Source of the DNA: Darwinimomas sp045600945
GTDB taxonomy: Bacteria; Bacillota; Clostridia; Lachnospirales; Lachnospiraceae
Assembly: GCA_045600945.1 (NCBI GenBank)
Contig: JAZRYX010000078.1
Location: forward strand, 95,859-159,858
Direction of reading: 5' to 3'
DNA length: 64,000 nucleotides
Shown: positions 8,723 to 16,078 of the stretch, piece by piece
Layout: each line of letters opens with the position of its first letter
Numbering within the stretch: position 1 is the first letter of the stretch
Position numbers and translations under genes: made by a program
The notes under the pieces: generated by a model
Databases searched by the model: none
The model's input: only the letters and a program-made list of their open reading frames with translations
What the model was told of the DNA's origin: nothing

Positions 8723-10000
8723 ATGAAGGGAAAATTATGTCTGATTTCTTTGGGTTGTGATAAGAATCTGGTTGATTCGGAACTATTACTTGGCCGTATT
8801 TTTGAAGATTTGGACTATGATTATGAGTTTACAGATGATGAGTCTACAGCAGATGTTATAATTATCAACACCTGCTGTTTTATTCTTGACGCAAAACAGG
8901 AAAGCATAGATACAATATTAAGGGTATCCCAATATAAACATGAGGGACATTTAAAGAAACTTATTGTTATGGGTTGCCTTGCTGAAAGATATAGAGAAGA
9001 AATAATAGAAGAGATTCCCGAAGTTGACAGAATAGTTACTGTTTCAGAGTTTGAAGAAAAGATTTCATTAAATCCTCCTAAGCATAGAATGCTTTCTACA
9101 GGCGGCTGGTATGCTTATTTAAAGATTGCTGAAGGGTGTAATAAAAGATGTACATATTGCATCATCCCTTATCTTCGAGGGAATTATAGGAGTTATCCTA
9201 TGGACATGCTCATTTCACAAGCGGAAGATCTTGCGCAATCCGGAGTTAAAGAGCTTATTATTGTAGCTCAAGAGACTACAGTTTACGGAATGGATATATA
9301 CGGTCATAAAATGCTGCCGGAATTGCTTCGTCGATTGTGTGAAATTGAAGGGCTCCATTGGATAAGAATATTATATACATATCCCGAGGAAATTACTGAT
9401 GAATTAATTGAAGTAATTGCCTCAGAGCCTAAAATCTGTCATTATATTGATATGCCTATTCAGCATGCATCTGACAAGATACTGTCAAAAATGGGGAGAT
9501 TAACCAACAGACAGGATATTGAAAACATAATATTTAAATTACGAGATACGATTCCCGACATAGTTATTAGGACATCACTTATAACAGGTTTTCCGGGAGA
9601 AACAGAAGAGGACCATAATATTCTCAGGGATTTTATTGATAATTTCGAATTGGATAGAGTCGGTGTTTTCACATACTCACCTGAAGAAGGTACTCCGGCT
9701 GAAAAATTTGATAATCAGATAACGGAAAATATCAAAAATGCACGTCGGGATGAACTGATGATTTTACAACAGGAAATATCGACCGCATTTTTAAAAAGTC
9801 TGATCGGTTCTCAAGTGGAAGTTTTGATTGAAGGATGGCTTCCGGAGGATAATGTAGCTGTAGGTCGCACTTATATGGATGCACCTTCAGTTGATGGGTT
9901 GATATTTGTTAAGACACACAAAATATATGATTCCGGAACATTTATTAAAGTTAAGGTTACGGGATCGTCAGAATATGATTTGACCGGAGAGGAGATATAA
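8723..10000 (+). CDS. rimO: Ribosomal protein uS12 methylthiotransferase RimO
   Basis: Radical-SAM methylthiotransferase that adds a methylthio group to an aspartate of ribosomal protein S12. The N-terminal UPF0004 domain carries cluster cysteines in SLGCDKNLVDSE, NTCCFI and GCLAERY. The radical-SAM motif is CNKRCTYCIIP (about 144-154), and a C-terminal TRAM domain (about 355-420) ends the protein. The SLGCDKN(L)VDSE start separates RimO from the related tRNA enzyme MiaB. 425 residues, starting three bases after rpoZ. Confidence 0.95.
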   Translation: MKGKLCLISLGCDKNLVDSELLLGRIFEDLDYDYEFTDDESTADVIIINTCCFILDAKQESIDTILRVSQYKHEGHLKKLIVMGCLAERYREEIIEEIPEVDRIVTVSEFEEKISLNPPKHRMLSTGGWYAYLKIAEGCNKRCTYCIIPYLRGNYRSYPMDMLISQAEDLAQSGVKELIIVAQETTVYGMDIYGHKMLPELLRRLCEIEGLHWIRILYTYPEEITDELIEVIASEPKICHYIDMPIQHASDKILSKMGRLTNRQDIENIIFKLRDTIPDIVIRTSLITGFPGETEEDHNILRDFIDNFELDRVGVFTYSPEEGTPAEKFDNQITENIKNARRDELMILQQEISTAFLKSLIGSQVEVLIEGWLPEDNVAVGRTYMDAPSVDGLIFVKTHKIYDSGTFIKVKVTGSSEYDLTGEEI

Positions 10001-10005
10001 TTTCA

Positions 10006-10548
10006 ATGTTTAAGGATTTAAATACTCCAAATAAACTTACCATATTAAGAATATTACTTGTTCCTGTCTTTATTGTATTCTTGTTTTTGGGTCAAAATAA
10101 TATTTTGTTCAAATATCTTGCTCTTTTTGTGTTCTGTGCCGCTTCCGTTACTGATGCCCTGGACGGATATATTGCCAGATCAAAAAATCTTGTAACTAAT
10201 TTCGGCAAATTCATGGATCCTTTAGCTGATAAGCTCTTGGTATGTTCTGCACTGATTTGTTTTATACAGATTGGCTCTATCCCGGCATGGGTTGTTATTA
10301 TTATTATTGCAAGGGAGTTTATAATAAGCGGATTCAGGCTTATTGCTTCAGATAAAGGAGTTGTAATAGCTGCTAATAAATGGGGTAAGGCTAAAACAAT
10401 CTCACAGATGATTACGATTATCCTTCTTATTTTGGATATTCCTCAGATAGAGCTTATTACAAATATAATGATTGTTGTTATGACAGTATTGACGATTATA
10501 TCATTGATTGAATATATAATTAAGAATATCGATGTACTCAAAGATTGA
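10006..10548 (+). CDS. pgsA: CDP-diacylglycerol-glycerol-3-phosphate 3-phosphatidyltransferase
   Basis: Integral membrane enzyme making phosphatidylglycerol phosphate, the first step to phosphatidylglycerol. The CDP-alcohol phosphotransferase signature D-G-x2-A-R-x8-G-x3-D-x3-D is present, starting DGYIARSKN and ending GKFMDPLAD. Several hydrophobic spans are visible over 180 residues. GGAGAGGAG lies just upstream. rimO-pgsA adjacency is common in Clostridia, where the pair often precedes cinA-recA; here it precedes a ytfI/ytfJ-like pair. Confidence 0.95.
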   Translation: MFKDLNTPNKLTILRILLVPVFIVFLFLGQNNILFKYLALFVFCAASVTDALDGYIARSKNLVTNFGKFMDPLADKLLVCSALICFIQIGSIPAWVVIIIIAREFIISGFRLIASDKGVVIAANKWGKAKTISQMITIILLILDIPQIELITNIMIVVMTVLTIISLIEYIIKNIDVLKD

Positions 10549-11135
10549 TGATTTGGTATAATGGATCTGTAAATTATATTAAAGGTTTGGATTCGGTCAT
10601 GGAAGCATCCATGTTGTTTGGGTTGTTGAAACTTAAATATTGCAGCAACTCAGAAGATAAATCCGGACTTTATTTCTGCGGATTTAAAATCAAGAAACTG
10701 GAAGAGTTGCATGGTTCTGCTTCAGATGATAATTTGTCAACGACGGATGAGTCGAATAGTGGTATTGTTGATAAGATAGTTTCTTTTCTCAAATTAATTA
10801 CAGATGAAAATAACAGAGATGCTATTAATTCAATAAAACAGACCTTTTTCAAACTTATAAAGCATGTTTTTCCGAAGAGGTTAGAAGGTGAAGTTGAGTA
10901 TGGATTGGATGATCCGTATTTGACAGGAAAAGTACTTGAGATTTTTACTTTTGTGTATGCATTGACCGGAGACAGATTAAAAGTGTACCCGAAATGGGAT
11001 GAAGCGATATTTCGCTGCAAACTGGATTTTAGTGGCAGGGTAATTATTATATACACTTTATTTGTTATTTGTAAGTTGTTTTTGAATAAGAATTTCAGAG
11101 AGTTGTGGAGGAAATATAATGGCAGGAGAGTTTGA
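10548..11135 (+). CDS. DUF2953 (YtfI-like) protein, apparently lacking the N-terminal membrane anchor
   Basis: The C-terminal half (FFKLIKHVFPKRLEGEVEYG to about DDPYLTGKVL) matches the DUF2953/YtfI pattern as I know it. Position directly before a GerW/YtfJ gene supports this, since ytfI-ytfJ are neighbours in Bacillus. Relatives normally begin with a hydrophobic anchor and a VPVRYRI-like strand; this ORF begins mid-domain at MIWYNGSVNY, so the N-terminus looks missing. The ATG overlaps the pgsA stop (TGATG) with no clear ribosome site. Its stop overlaps the next start by 17 bases. Function unknown; probably sporulation-associated by context. Confidence 0.7.
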   Translation: MIWYNGSVNYIKGLDSVMEASMLFGLLKLKYCSNSEDKSGLYFCGFKIKKLEELHGSASDDNLSTTDESNSGIVDKIVSFLKLITDENNRDAINSIKQTFFKLIKHVFPKRLEGEVEYGLDDPYLTGKVLEIFTFVYALTGDRLKVYPKWDEAIFRCKLDFSGRVIIIYTLFVICKLFLNKNFRELWRKYNGRRV

Positions 11136-11490
11136 TTCATTATTTAAGAATTTAGATTCATTACTTAAGACTAAAACCATTATCGGTGACCCTATGACGA
11201 TAGATGACGCTGTTATTATTCCCATTATGGAAGTGTCATTCGGTATGGCAAGCGGTTCTTTCGCACATGAATCCGGAAATGCAGGTGCTATGAGTGCGAG
11301 GATGACACCGGTGGCATTATATGTTCTTCAAAATGGTATCGGCAGAGTAGTCAATATTAAGAATACGGATGCTGTTTCGAAGGTTGTTGATTTAATCCCT
11401 GATTTTGTTAATAAAGTTAACGGCAAGAAAGTTTCTCCCGGCATAGTTGCAAAAGCGAAAAAAGTCGCTGAAGATACAGCAGAGAAGTAA
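11119..11490 (+). CDS. gerW: GerW/YtfJ-family sporulation protein
   Basis: Protein of 123 residues matching the GerW (YtfJ) family, whose Bacillus member is needed for normal spore germination. The family core is seen as DDAVIIPIMEVSFGMASG and a glycine/alanine-rich stretch through MSARMTPVALYVLQNG, then the VDLIPDFVNKV tail. Shorter than the Bacillus protein but typical for clostridial members. GGAGG lies in the preceding gene's end (about 11107) with the ATG eight bases on. It implies the organism belongs to a spore-forming lineage, though the family also persists in non-sporulating relatives. Confidence 0.85.
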   Translation: MAGEFDSLFKNLDSLLKTKTIIGDPMTIDDAVIIPIMEVSFGMASGSFAHESGNAGAMSARMTPVALYVLQNGIGRVVNIKNTDAVSKVVDLIPDFVNKVNGKKVSPGIVAKAKKVAEDTAEK

Positions 11491-11492
11491 TT

Positions 11493-11520
11493 AAAAAGCA
11501 GGCAAATATGCCTGCTTTTT
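11493..11520. terminator. Bidirectional intrinsic terminator between gerW and rpmB
   Basis: A perfect 12-base inverted repeat (AAAAAGCAGGCA / TGCCTGCTTTTT) with a four-base loop. It has T5 on the plus strand and T5 on the minus strand, so it can end transcription of the gerW operon and of convergent rpmB. Confidence 0.9.
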
Positions 11521-11546
11521 AATATATTAGGATTTAAGATAATAAA

Positions 11547-11732
11547 TCAGCCACGTTCAACCTTGCCTGAACGAAGACAAGAAGTACAAACGTACATTCT
11601 CTGATGTCCGTTCTCTGTCTTAACACGTACTGATTTAACATTTGCATGCCATATCTTATTTGATCTTCTATGTGAATGGCTCACAGCGTTACCAAAATGA
11701 ACTCCCTTACCACATACTGCACATTTAGCCAT
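11547..11732 (-). CDS. rpmB: 50S ribosomal protein bL28 (zinc-binding type)
   Basis: 61-residue ribosomal protein on the minus strand, the only protein gene in the window that is. MAKCAVCGKGVHFGN at the N-terminus and CTSCLRSGKV near the C-terminus give two CxxC pairs, so this is the zinc-ribbon (C+) form. The ribosome site AAGGAGGTG is strong. It lies next to yloU-fakA-recG as in Bacillus, but inverted relative to nothing else there: L28 is divergent from yloU in both, consistent with an ancient arrangement. Confidence 0.96.
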   Translation of the reverse strand: MAKCAVCGKGVHFGNAVSHSHRRSNKIWHANVKSVRVKTENGHQRMYVCTSCLRSGKVERG

Positions 11733-11787
11733 GTTTTCACCTCCTTATCCATCCTGCAATTTCCTGTTAGAAATCACAGCACGGAAT

Positions 11788-11816
11788 ATAATATCAAAAA
11801 CTTGCTGTTTTTGCAA
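11788..11816 (-). promoter_or_regulatory. rpmB: rpmB promoter (minus strand)
   Basis: Read on the minus strand: TTGCAA (11816-11811), 17-base spacer, TATTAT (11793-11788), about 55 bases before the rpmB start. It is close to and divergent from the yloU promoter. Confidence 0.65.
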
Positions 11817-11823
11817 GAGAAAA

Positions 11824-11852
11824 TTGTCTTTTCACGAAAAATAATGTATAAT
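11824..11852 (+). promoter_or_regulatory. yloU-fakA promoter
   Basis: TTGTCT (11824-11829), 17-base spacer, perfect TATAAT (11847-11852), about 55 bases before the GTG start of the Asp23-family gene. Confidence 0.75.
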
Positions 11853-11907
11853 TTTAGTGGTTTTTAGTAATGTGATGTACTATATTTGGTATTTTTAGGA
11901 GATTATC

Positions 11908-12267
11908 GTGGAAAAAGGGTACTTAAATAATTCTATGGGTAATGTAATCATTACTCCGGAAGTAATTGCTCAGTATGCAGGAGCTCAGGCATTAGAGTGC
12001 TTCGGTATAGTAGGAATGGCTGCTAAAAGCAAAAAAGACAGTGTTATGCACTTATTGAAAAAAGAGTCTTTAAAAAAAGGTGTTGATGTAGTTGTTTCGG
12101 ATAATACAATTTCTATTGATTTTCATGTAATCGTAGCATATGGCTTAAATATTGTATCTATTACCGAAAATCTTATGGAAAACGTTAAATATAAGCTTGA
12201 GGAATTTACCGGCATGAAAGTCGAACAAATCAACGTCCTTGTTGAAGGAGTCAGAGTAATAGATTAA
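11908..12267 (+). CDS. yloU: Asp23/Gls24-family envelope stress protein (YloU)
   Basis: 119-residue DUF322/Asp23 protein. The motif GNVIITPEVIAQYAGAQALE is the family N-terminus, then VVSDNTISIDFHVIVAYGLNI and a C-terminal VEQINVLVEGVRV strand. Members are small, often membrane-associated, linked to envelope stress; molecular function is not settled. It starts with GTG (AGGAG seven bases upstream) and is directly followed by fakA, the conserved yloU-yloV pair. Confidence 0.92.
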   Translation: MEKGYLNNSMGNVIITPEVIAQYAGAQALECFGIVGMAAKSKKDSVMHLLKKESLKKGVDVVVSDNTISIDFHVIVAYGLNIVSITENLMENVKYKLEEFTGMKVEQINVLVEGVRVID

Positions 12268-12280
12268 GGAGGCAACTGGT

Positions 12281-13936
12281 TTGAGCTTGCATAAAATAGA
12301 TGCCTCTATGGTTCAGAAGGCATTTCTTTCTTCAGCTGTTGCTTTAGATTCAAAAAAAGAATGGATAAACGAGCTGAATGTATTCCCGGTTCCCGATGGT
12401 GATACAGGGACAAATATGACATTGACAATTATGGCTGCCGCAATCGAAGCAGCTGAGTTAGTCAACCCTGATATGATGACAATCTGCAAAGTTATTTCAT
12501 CAGGAACTCTTCGTGGTGCTAGGGGCAACTCGGGTGTTATAACCTCTCAGCTTTTAAGAGGTTTTACTAAAGTTATTAGAGAAGAAAATTATGTAGACAG
12601 TAAATTATTGGCTTTGGCTTTTTCAAAGGCAGTTGAAACTGCATATAAAGCTGTTATGAAGCCCAAAGAAGGTACCATATTGACTGTTGCTCGTGCGATG
12701 GGTGAAAAAGCCATTGAAGCTGCAAAAGAAACTGATGACATTGAGATTATCGTTGATGAAATATTAAAAGCCGGTAATGATATGCTTGCAAGGACTCCGG
12801 ATATGCTTCCTGTTCTTAAACAGGCAGGTGTAGTGGATTCCGGCGGACAGGGACTTATGGTTATTATAGAGGCTGCAGTAGCTTCAATAAAGGGTAACAG
12901 TATTGAATTTAAAGGTATGACCTCTACCCGTACAGGATCAGCCCGTTACGCTAAAGTTGAAACACTTGAAACAAGCGATATTAAGTTTGGATATTGCACC
13001 GAATTTATTGTTAACTCCACCCTGGATTCAATTGAAGAAAAGAATTTTAAAGCCTTTTTGGAATCAATCGGAGATTCGATAGTTTGTGTGGTCGATGAAG
13101 ATATATTTAAAGTTCATGTACATACAAACGATCCGGGGAAAGCGCTGACAAAAGCTCTGACTTATGGTGAGTTATCTAAAATTAAAATTGATAATCTTCG
13201 AGAAGAGAATGCGGAGATAATCAAGAAAGAAAATCGTCCGGTAGTTTCTGCAAATGATGATTCCAATAAGAATCGCAAGAAATACGGAATCATTACTGTT
13301 TCTGTCGGCGCCGGACTTAGTGATATTTTCAGAGAGCTTGGTGTTGACTATATTATTGAAGGTGGACAGACAATGAATCCCAGTACGGATGATATCGCCG
13401 GCGCGATTGAAAAGGTCAATGCGGATGTTGTTTATATACTTCCAAATAATAAGAACATCATACTTGCCGCACGTCAGGCTGCACAGATAGTTGAGGGCAC
13501 AGAAGTACATGTCATTCCTTCAAAGAGCATTCCACTTGGAATAACTGCAATGATGTCTTTTAATCCTGAAGCAGATGCTGATGATAACGAGACTGCAATG
13601 ATCGATTCCTTATCAACGGTTAAGTATTGTGAAGTAACATATGCAGTAAGAGATACCGTAATTGACGGATTTGATATACATAACGGAGATTACATGGCAA
13701 TCGGAGATAATGGCATGCTGGCAGTAGATAAAAGCAGAGATATTGTTGCTTTTAATGCATGCAAGGCACTTATCGACGATAATACCGAGATTGTTACCAT
13801 TTATTTCGGATCTGATGTGATTGAGACTGAAGCGATTGCTCTCATGGATAGACTGATTGATGAATATCCATCCGTTGATTTTGATGTCGAAGAGGGAGAT
13901 CAGCCAGTTTACTCATATTTTATATCCATAGAATAG
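12281..13936 (+). CDS. fakA: Fatty acid kinase catalytic subunit FakA (DAK2-domain protein, YloV)
   Basis: Phosphorylates exogenous fatty acids bound to FakB for phospholipid synthesis. The DAK2 nucleotide/Mg site is plain: NVFPVPDGDTGTNM (about 28-41) and RGARGNSGVITSQLLRGF (about 77-94). A DegV-like C-terminal region (about 330-551) completes the 551-residue protein. It starts with TTG preceded by AAGGAGG at 12267-12273, the only well-placed ribosome site. No fakB/degV gene is in the window, so the partner is encoded elsewhere. Confidence 0.93.
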   Translation: MSLHKIDASMVQKAFLSSAVALDSKKEWINELNVFPVPDGDTGTNMTLTIMAAAIEAAELVNPDMMTICKVISSGTLRGARGNSGVITSQLLRGFTKVIREENYVDSKLLALAFSKAVETAYKAVMKPKEGTILTVARAMGEKAIEAAKETDDIEIIVDEILKAGNDMLARTPDMLPVLKQAGVVDSGGQGLMVIIEAAVASIKGNSIEFKGMTSTRTGSARYAKVETLETSDIKFGYCTEFIVNSTLDSIEEKNFKAFLESIGDSIVCVVDEDIFKVHVHTNDPGKALTKALTYGELSKIKIDNLREENAEIIKKENRPVVSANDDSNKNRKKYGIITVSVGAGLSDIFRELGVDYIIEGGQTMNPSTDDIAGAIEKVNADVVYILPNNKNIILAARQAAQIVEGTEVHVIPSKSIPLGITAMMSFNPEADADDNETAMIDSLSTVKYCEVTYAVRDTVIDGFDIHNGDYMAIGDNGMLAVDKSRDIVAFNACKALIDDNTEIVTIYFGSDVIETEAIALMDRLIDEYPSVDFDVEEGDQPVYSYFISIE

Positions 13937-13941
13937 TTAAG

Positions 13942-13976
13942 AATGGCAGTTCCGCCCGGGATTGCCATTGGTTTTT
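13942..13976 (+). terminator. Probable intrinsic terminator after fakA
   Basis: AATGGCA (13942-13948) pairs with TGCCATT (13963-13969); the loop is GC-rich and T5 follows at 13972-13976. Moderate strength. Its position also argues against the upstream TTG start candidate for recG at 13962. Confidence 0.6.
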
Positions 13977-14003
13977 AATTTAGGAAAAAATCGACGCATA
14001 TAT

Positions 14004-16058
14004 ATGTCAGATAATACTTCTTTAGTGACAATTAAAGGTATAGGTCCGAAAACATCCAGATTATATAATGAACTGGGTGTTTTTGATATTGAAGATCTTA
14101 TCCATTTTTATCCGGTAAAATTTCTTCCTTATGAGAAAATGATAAGCATAGAGGAAATCATTCCGGATCAACATGTTGCTGTTTGCGGAAAGATAGTATC
14201 GACTCCGAAAACCATACGTGTTCCAAGACTTAAAATTACAGAAACCTATATAGAAGACTATTCGGGGAATATCAGGTGCGTATGGTACAACTGTCCTTAT
14301 ATAGTATCTGGAATTCAAAAAGAAAAAGAATATGTTTTTTCCGGCAAGGTCATTTCTAAAAAGGGTAAATTGATACTTGAGCATCCTGTTATATATGAGG
14401 CAGAAGAATATAAAAAAAAGTCGGGGAAACTTCAACCTGTATACAGAACAGTAAAAGGTTTAAATCAGAAATCCATACGAAAGGCAATTCAGTCAGCTTT
14501 ATCGGTTTATTCATTTAAAGAAGATTATCTTCCTGTTGATTTAAGAGGGCGGTATGAACTCATTGATAATGATATTGCTGTCAGAAAAATCCATCTGCCG
14601 GATTCATATGATGAACTTACAGCTGCACGAAAACGAATAGTATTTGATGAGTTTTTTAATTTCCTGTACAGTATTAAAAGAATAAAATCCAACACAAAGA
14701 AAAAAGCTGAATTCAAAATATCTACTAAGGATATTTTATCCATATTTGCTGCATCGCTCCCTTATTCATTGACTGATGATCAAATATCTGCTGTTAAAGA
14801 TATTTTTTATGACTTTGATAGTGATAAGTTAATGAATCGTTTACTTCAGGGAGATGTCGGGTCCGGAAAAACTATTGTTTCACTGATTGCAATGTATGCC
14901 GTGTATCGTTCTGGTTACCAAAGCGTAATAATGGTTCCTACGGAAGTTCTGGCTAATCAGCATTATCAAACATGTCTGCAGGTTTTCGACAAATTTGATG
15001 ATAAACCAAGAATAGGGTTACTCACCGGTTCAATGAGTCAAAAAGAGAAGAAGGCAATGCATGAAAAAATCGAATCAGGAGAGATTGATTTGGTAATCGG
15101 AACCCATGCCCTTATTCAGGATTCGGTTATTTACCATAATGTAGCTCTTGTTGTCACCGACGAACAACATCGATTTGGGGTTAAACAGAGAGAAAAGCTT
15201 GCAAATAATGAGAAAACTCCCAATATTCTTGTTATGAGCGCGACTCCGATTCCCAGAACATTAGCTGTTATTTTGTATGGTGATCTTGATATTTCCACTA
15301 TTATGAGTAAGCCAAAAGGTCGTTTACCTGTCAAAAATGCTGTTATTTCGATAAAAGACAGGGGGAAAGCGTATAGAACCATACTTGACCAGGTAATCTT
15401 AGGTCATCAAGCTTATATCATATGCCCGATGATAGAGGAAAACGAATCAATTGATGCTGAAAATGTTATAGATTATACATCAAAAATTAAGTGTATATTT
15501 CCTGAAAATATTGTGGTACAATTTTTACATGGACGCATGTCTCAAGAGGAAAAAGACAATATAATGTGTTCTTTTGCCAAGGGTGACATCAATATATTGA
15601 TTTCCACTACTGTAGTTGAAGTAGGAGTGGATGTTCCGAACGCTACAGTCATGATGATTGAAAATGCCGAAAGATTTGGTTTGGCATCTTTGCATCAATT
15701 ACGTGGCAGAGTAGGCAGAGGTGATTCTCAATCTTTTTGTATTTTTGTAAGAACTTCCGATTCAGAATCCTCAAAAGAAAGACTTAATGTTGTCGGGAGT
15801 TCCAATGACGGCTTTTTTATTGCGTCCGAAGATTTGAGGCTGAGGGGGCCGGGAGAAATACTCGGACAGGCACAAAGCGGAGATATGCGATTTGTGCTTG
15901 GCGATATTTATTCTGATTCAGATATACTTAAGATGGCGCAGGATTGTTGTGAATATATTGATTCCCCGGCATTCAGACCTGATGATTATGAAGTAATATT
16001 ATTCCGTAATCATATGGAAGAGTATAGAGATAAAAGGCTTACAAATCTGAATATATAG
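14004..16058 (+). CDS. recG: ATP-dependent DNA helicase RecG
   Basis: Branched-DNA translocase that regresses stalled forks. N-terminal wedge/OB domain (about 50-150), then helicase core: LLQGDVGSGKTIVSL (Walker A), VTDEQHRFGVKQRE (DEQH box), MSATPIPRTLA (motif III) and QLRGRVGRGDSQS (motif VI). 684 residues. I use the ATG at 14004 because the earlier TTG (13962) sits in a terminator-like hairpin; the ribosome site is weak in either case. fakA-recG order matches Bacillus with the serine dehydratase genes missing. Confidence 0.94.
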   Translation: MSDNTSLVTIKGIGPKTSRLYNELGVFDIEDLIHFYPVKFLPYEKMISIEEIIPDQHVAVCGKIVSTPKTIRVPRLKITETYIEDYSGNIRCVWYNCPYIVSGIQKEKEYVFSGKVISKKGKLILEHPVIYEAEEYKKKSGKLQPVYRTVKGLNQKSIRKAIQSALSVYSFKEDYLPVDLRGRYELIDNDIAVRKIHLPDSYDELTAARKRIVFDEFFNFLYSIKRIKSNTKKKAEFKISTKDILSIFAASLPYSLTDDQISAVKDIFYDFDSDKLMNRLLQGDVGSGKTIVSLIAMYAVYRSGYQSVIMVPTEVLANQHYQTCLQVFDKFDDKPRIGLLTGSMSQKEKKAMHEKIESGEIDLVIGTHALIQDSVIYHNVALVVTDEQHRFGVKQREKLANNEKTPNILVMSATPIPRTLAVILYGDLDISTIMSKPKGRLPVKNAVISIKDRGKAYRTILDQVILGHQAYIICPMIEENESIDAENVIDYTSKIKCIFPENIVVQFLHGRMSQEEKDNIMCSFAKGDINILISTTVVEVGVDVPNATVMMIENAERFGLASLHQLRGRVGRGDSQSFCIFVRTSDSESSKERLNVVGSSNDGFFIASEDLRLRGPGEILGQAQSGDMRFVLGDIYSDSDILKMAQDCCEYIDSPAFRPDDYEVILFRNHMEEYRDKRLTNLNI

Positions 16059-16078
16059 ATATATGATCAGAGGAAGAC

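Noticed and set aside
13962..14003. Upstream TTG start for recG.
   Set aside because: It lies within the post-fakA hairpin and has no ribosome site.
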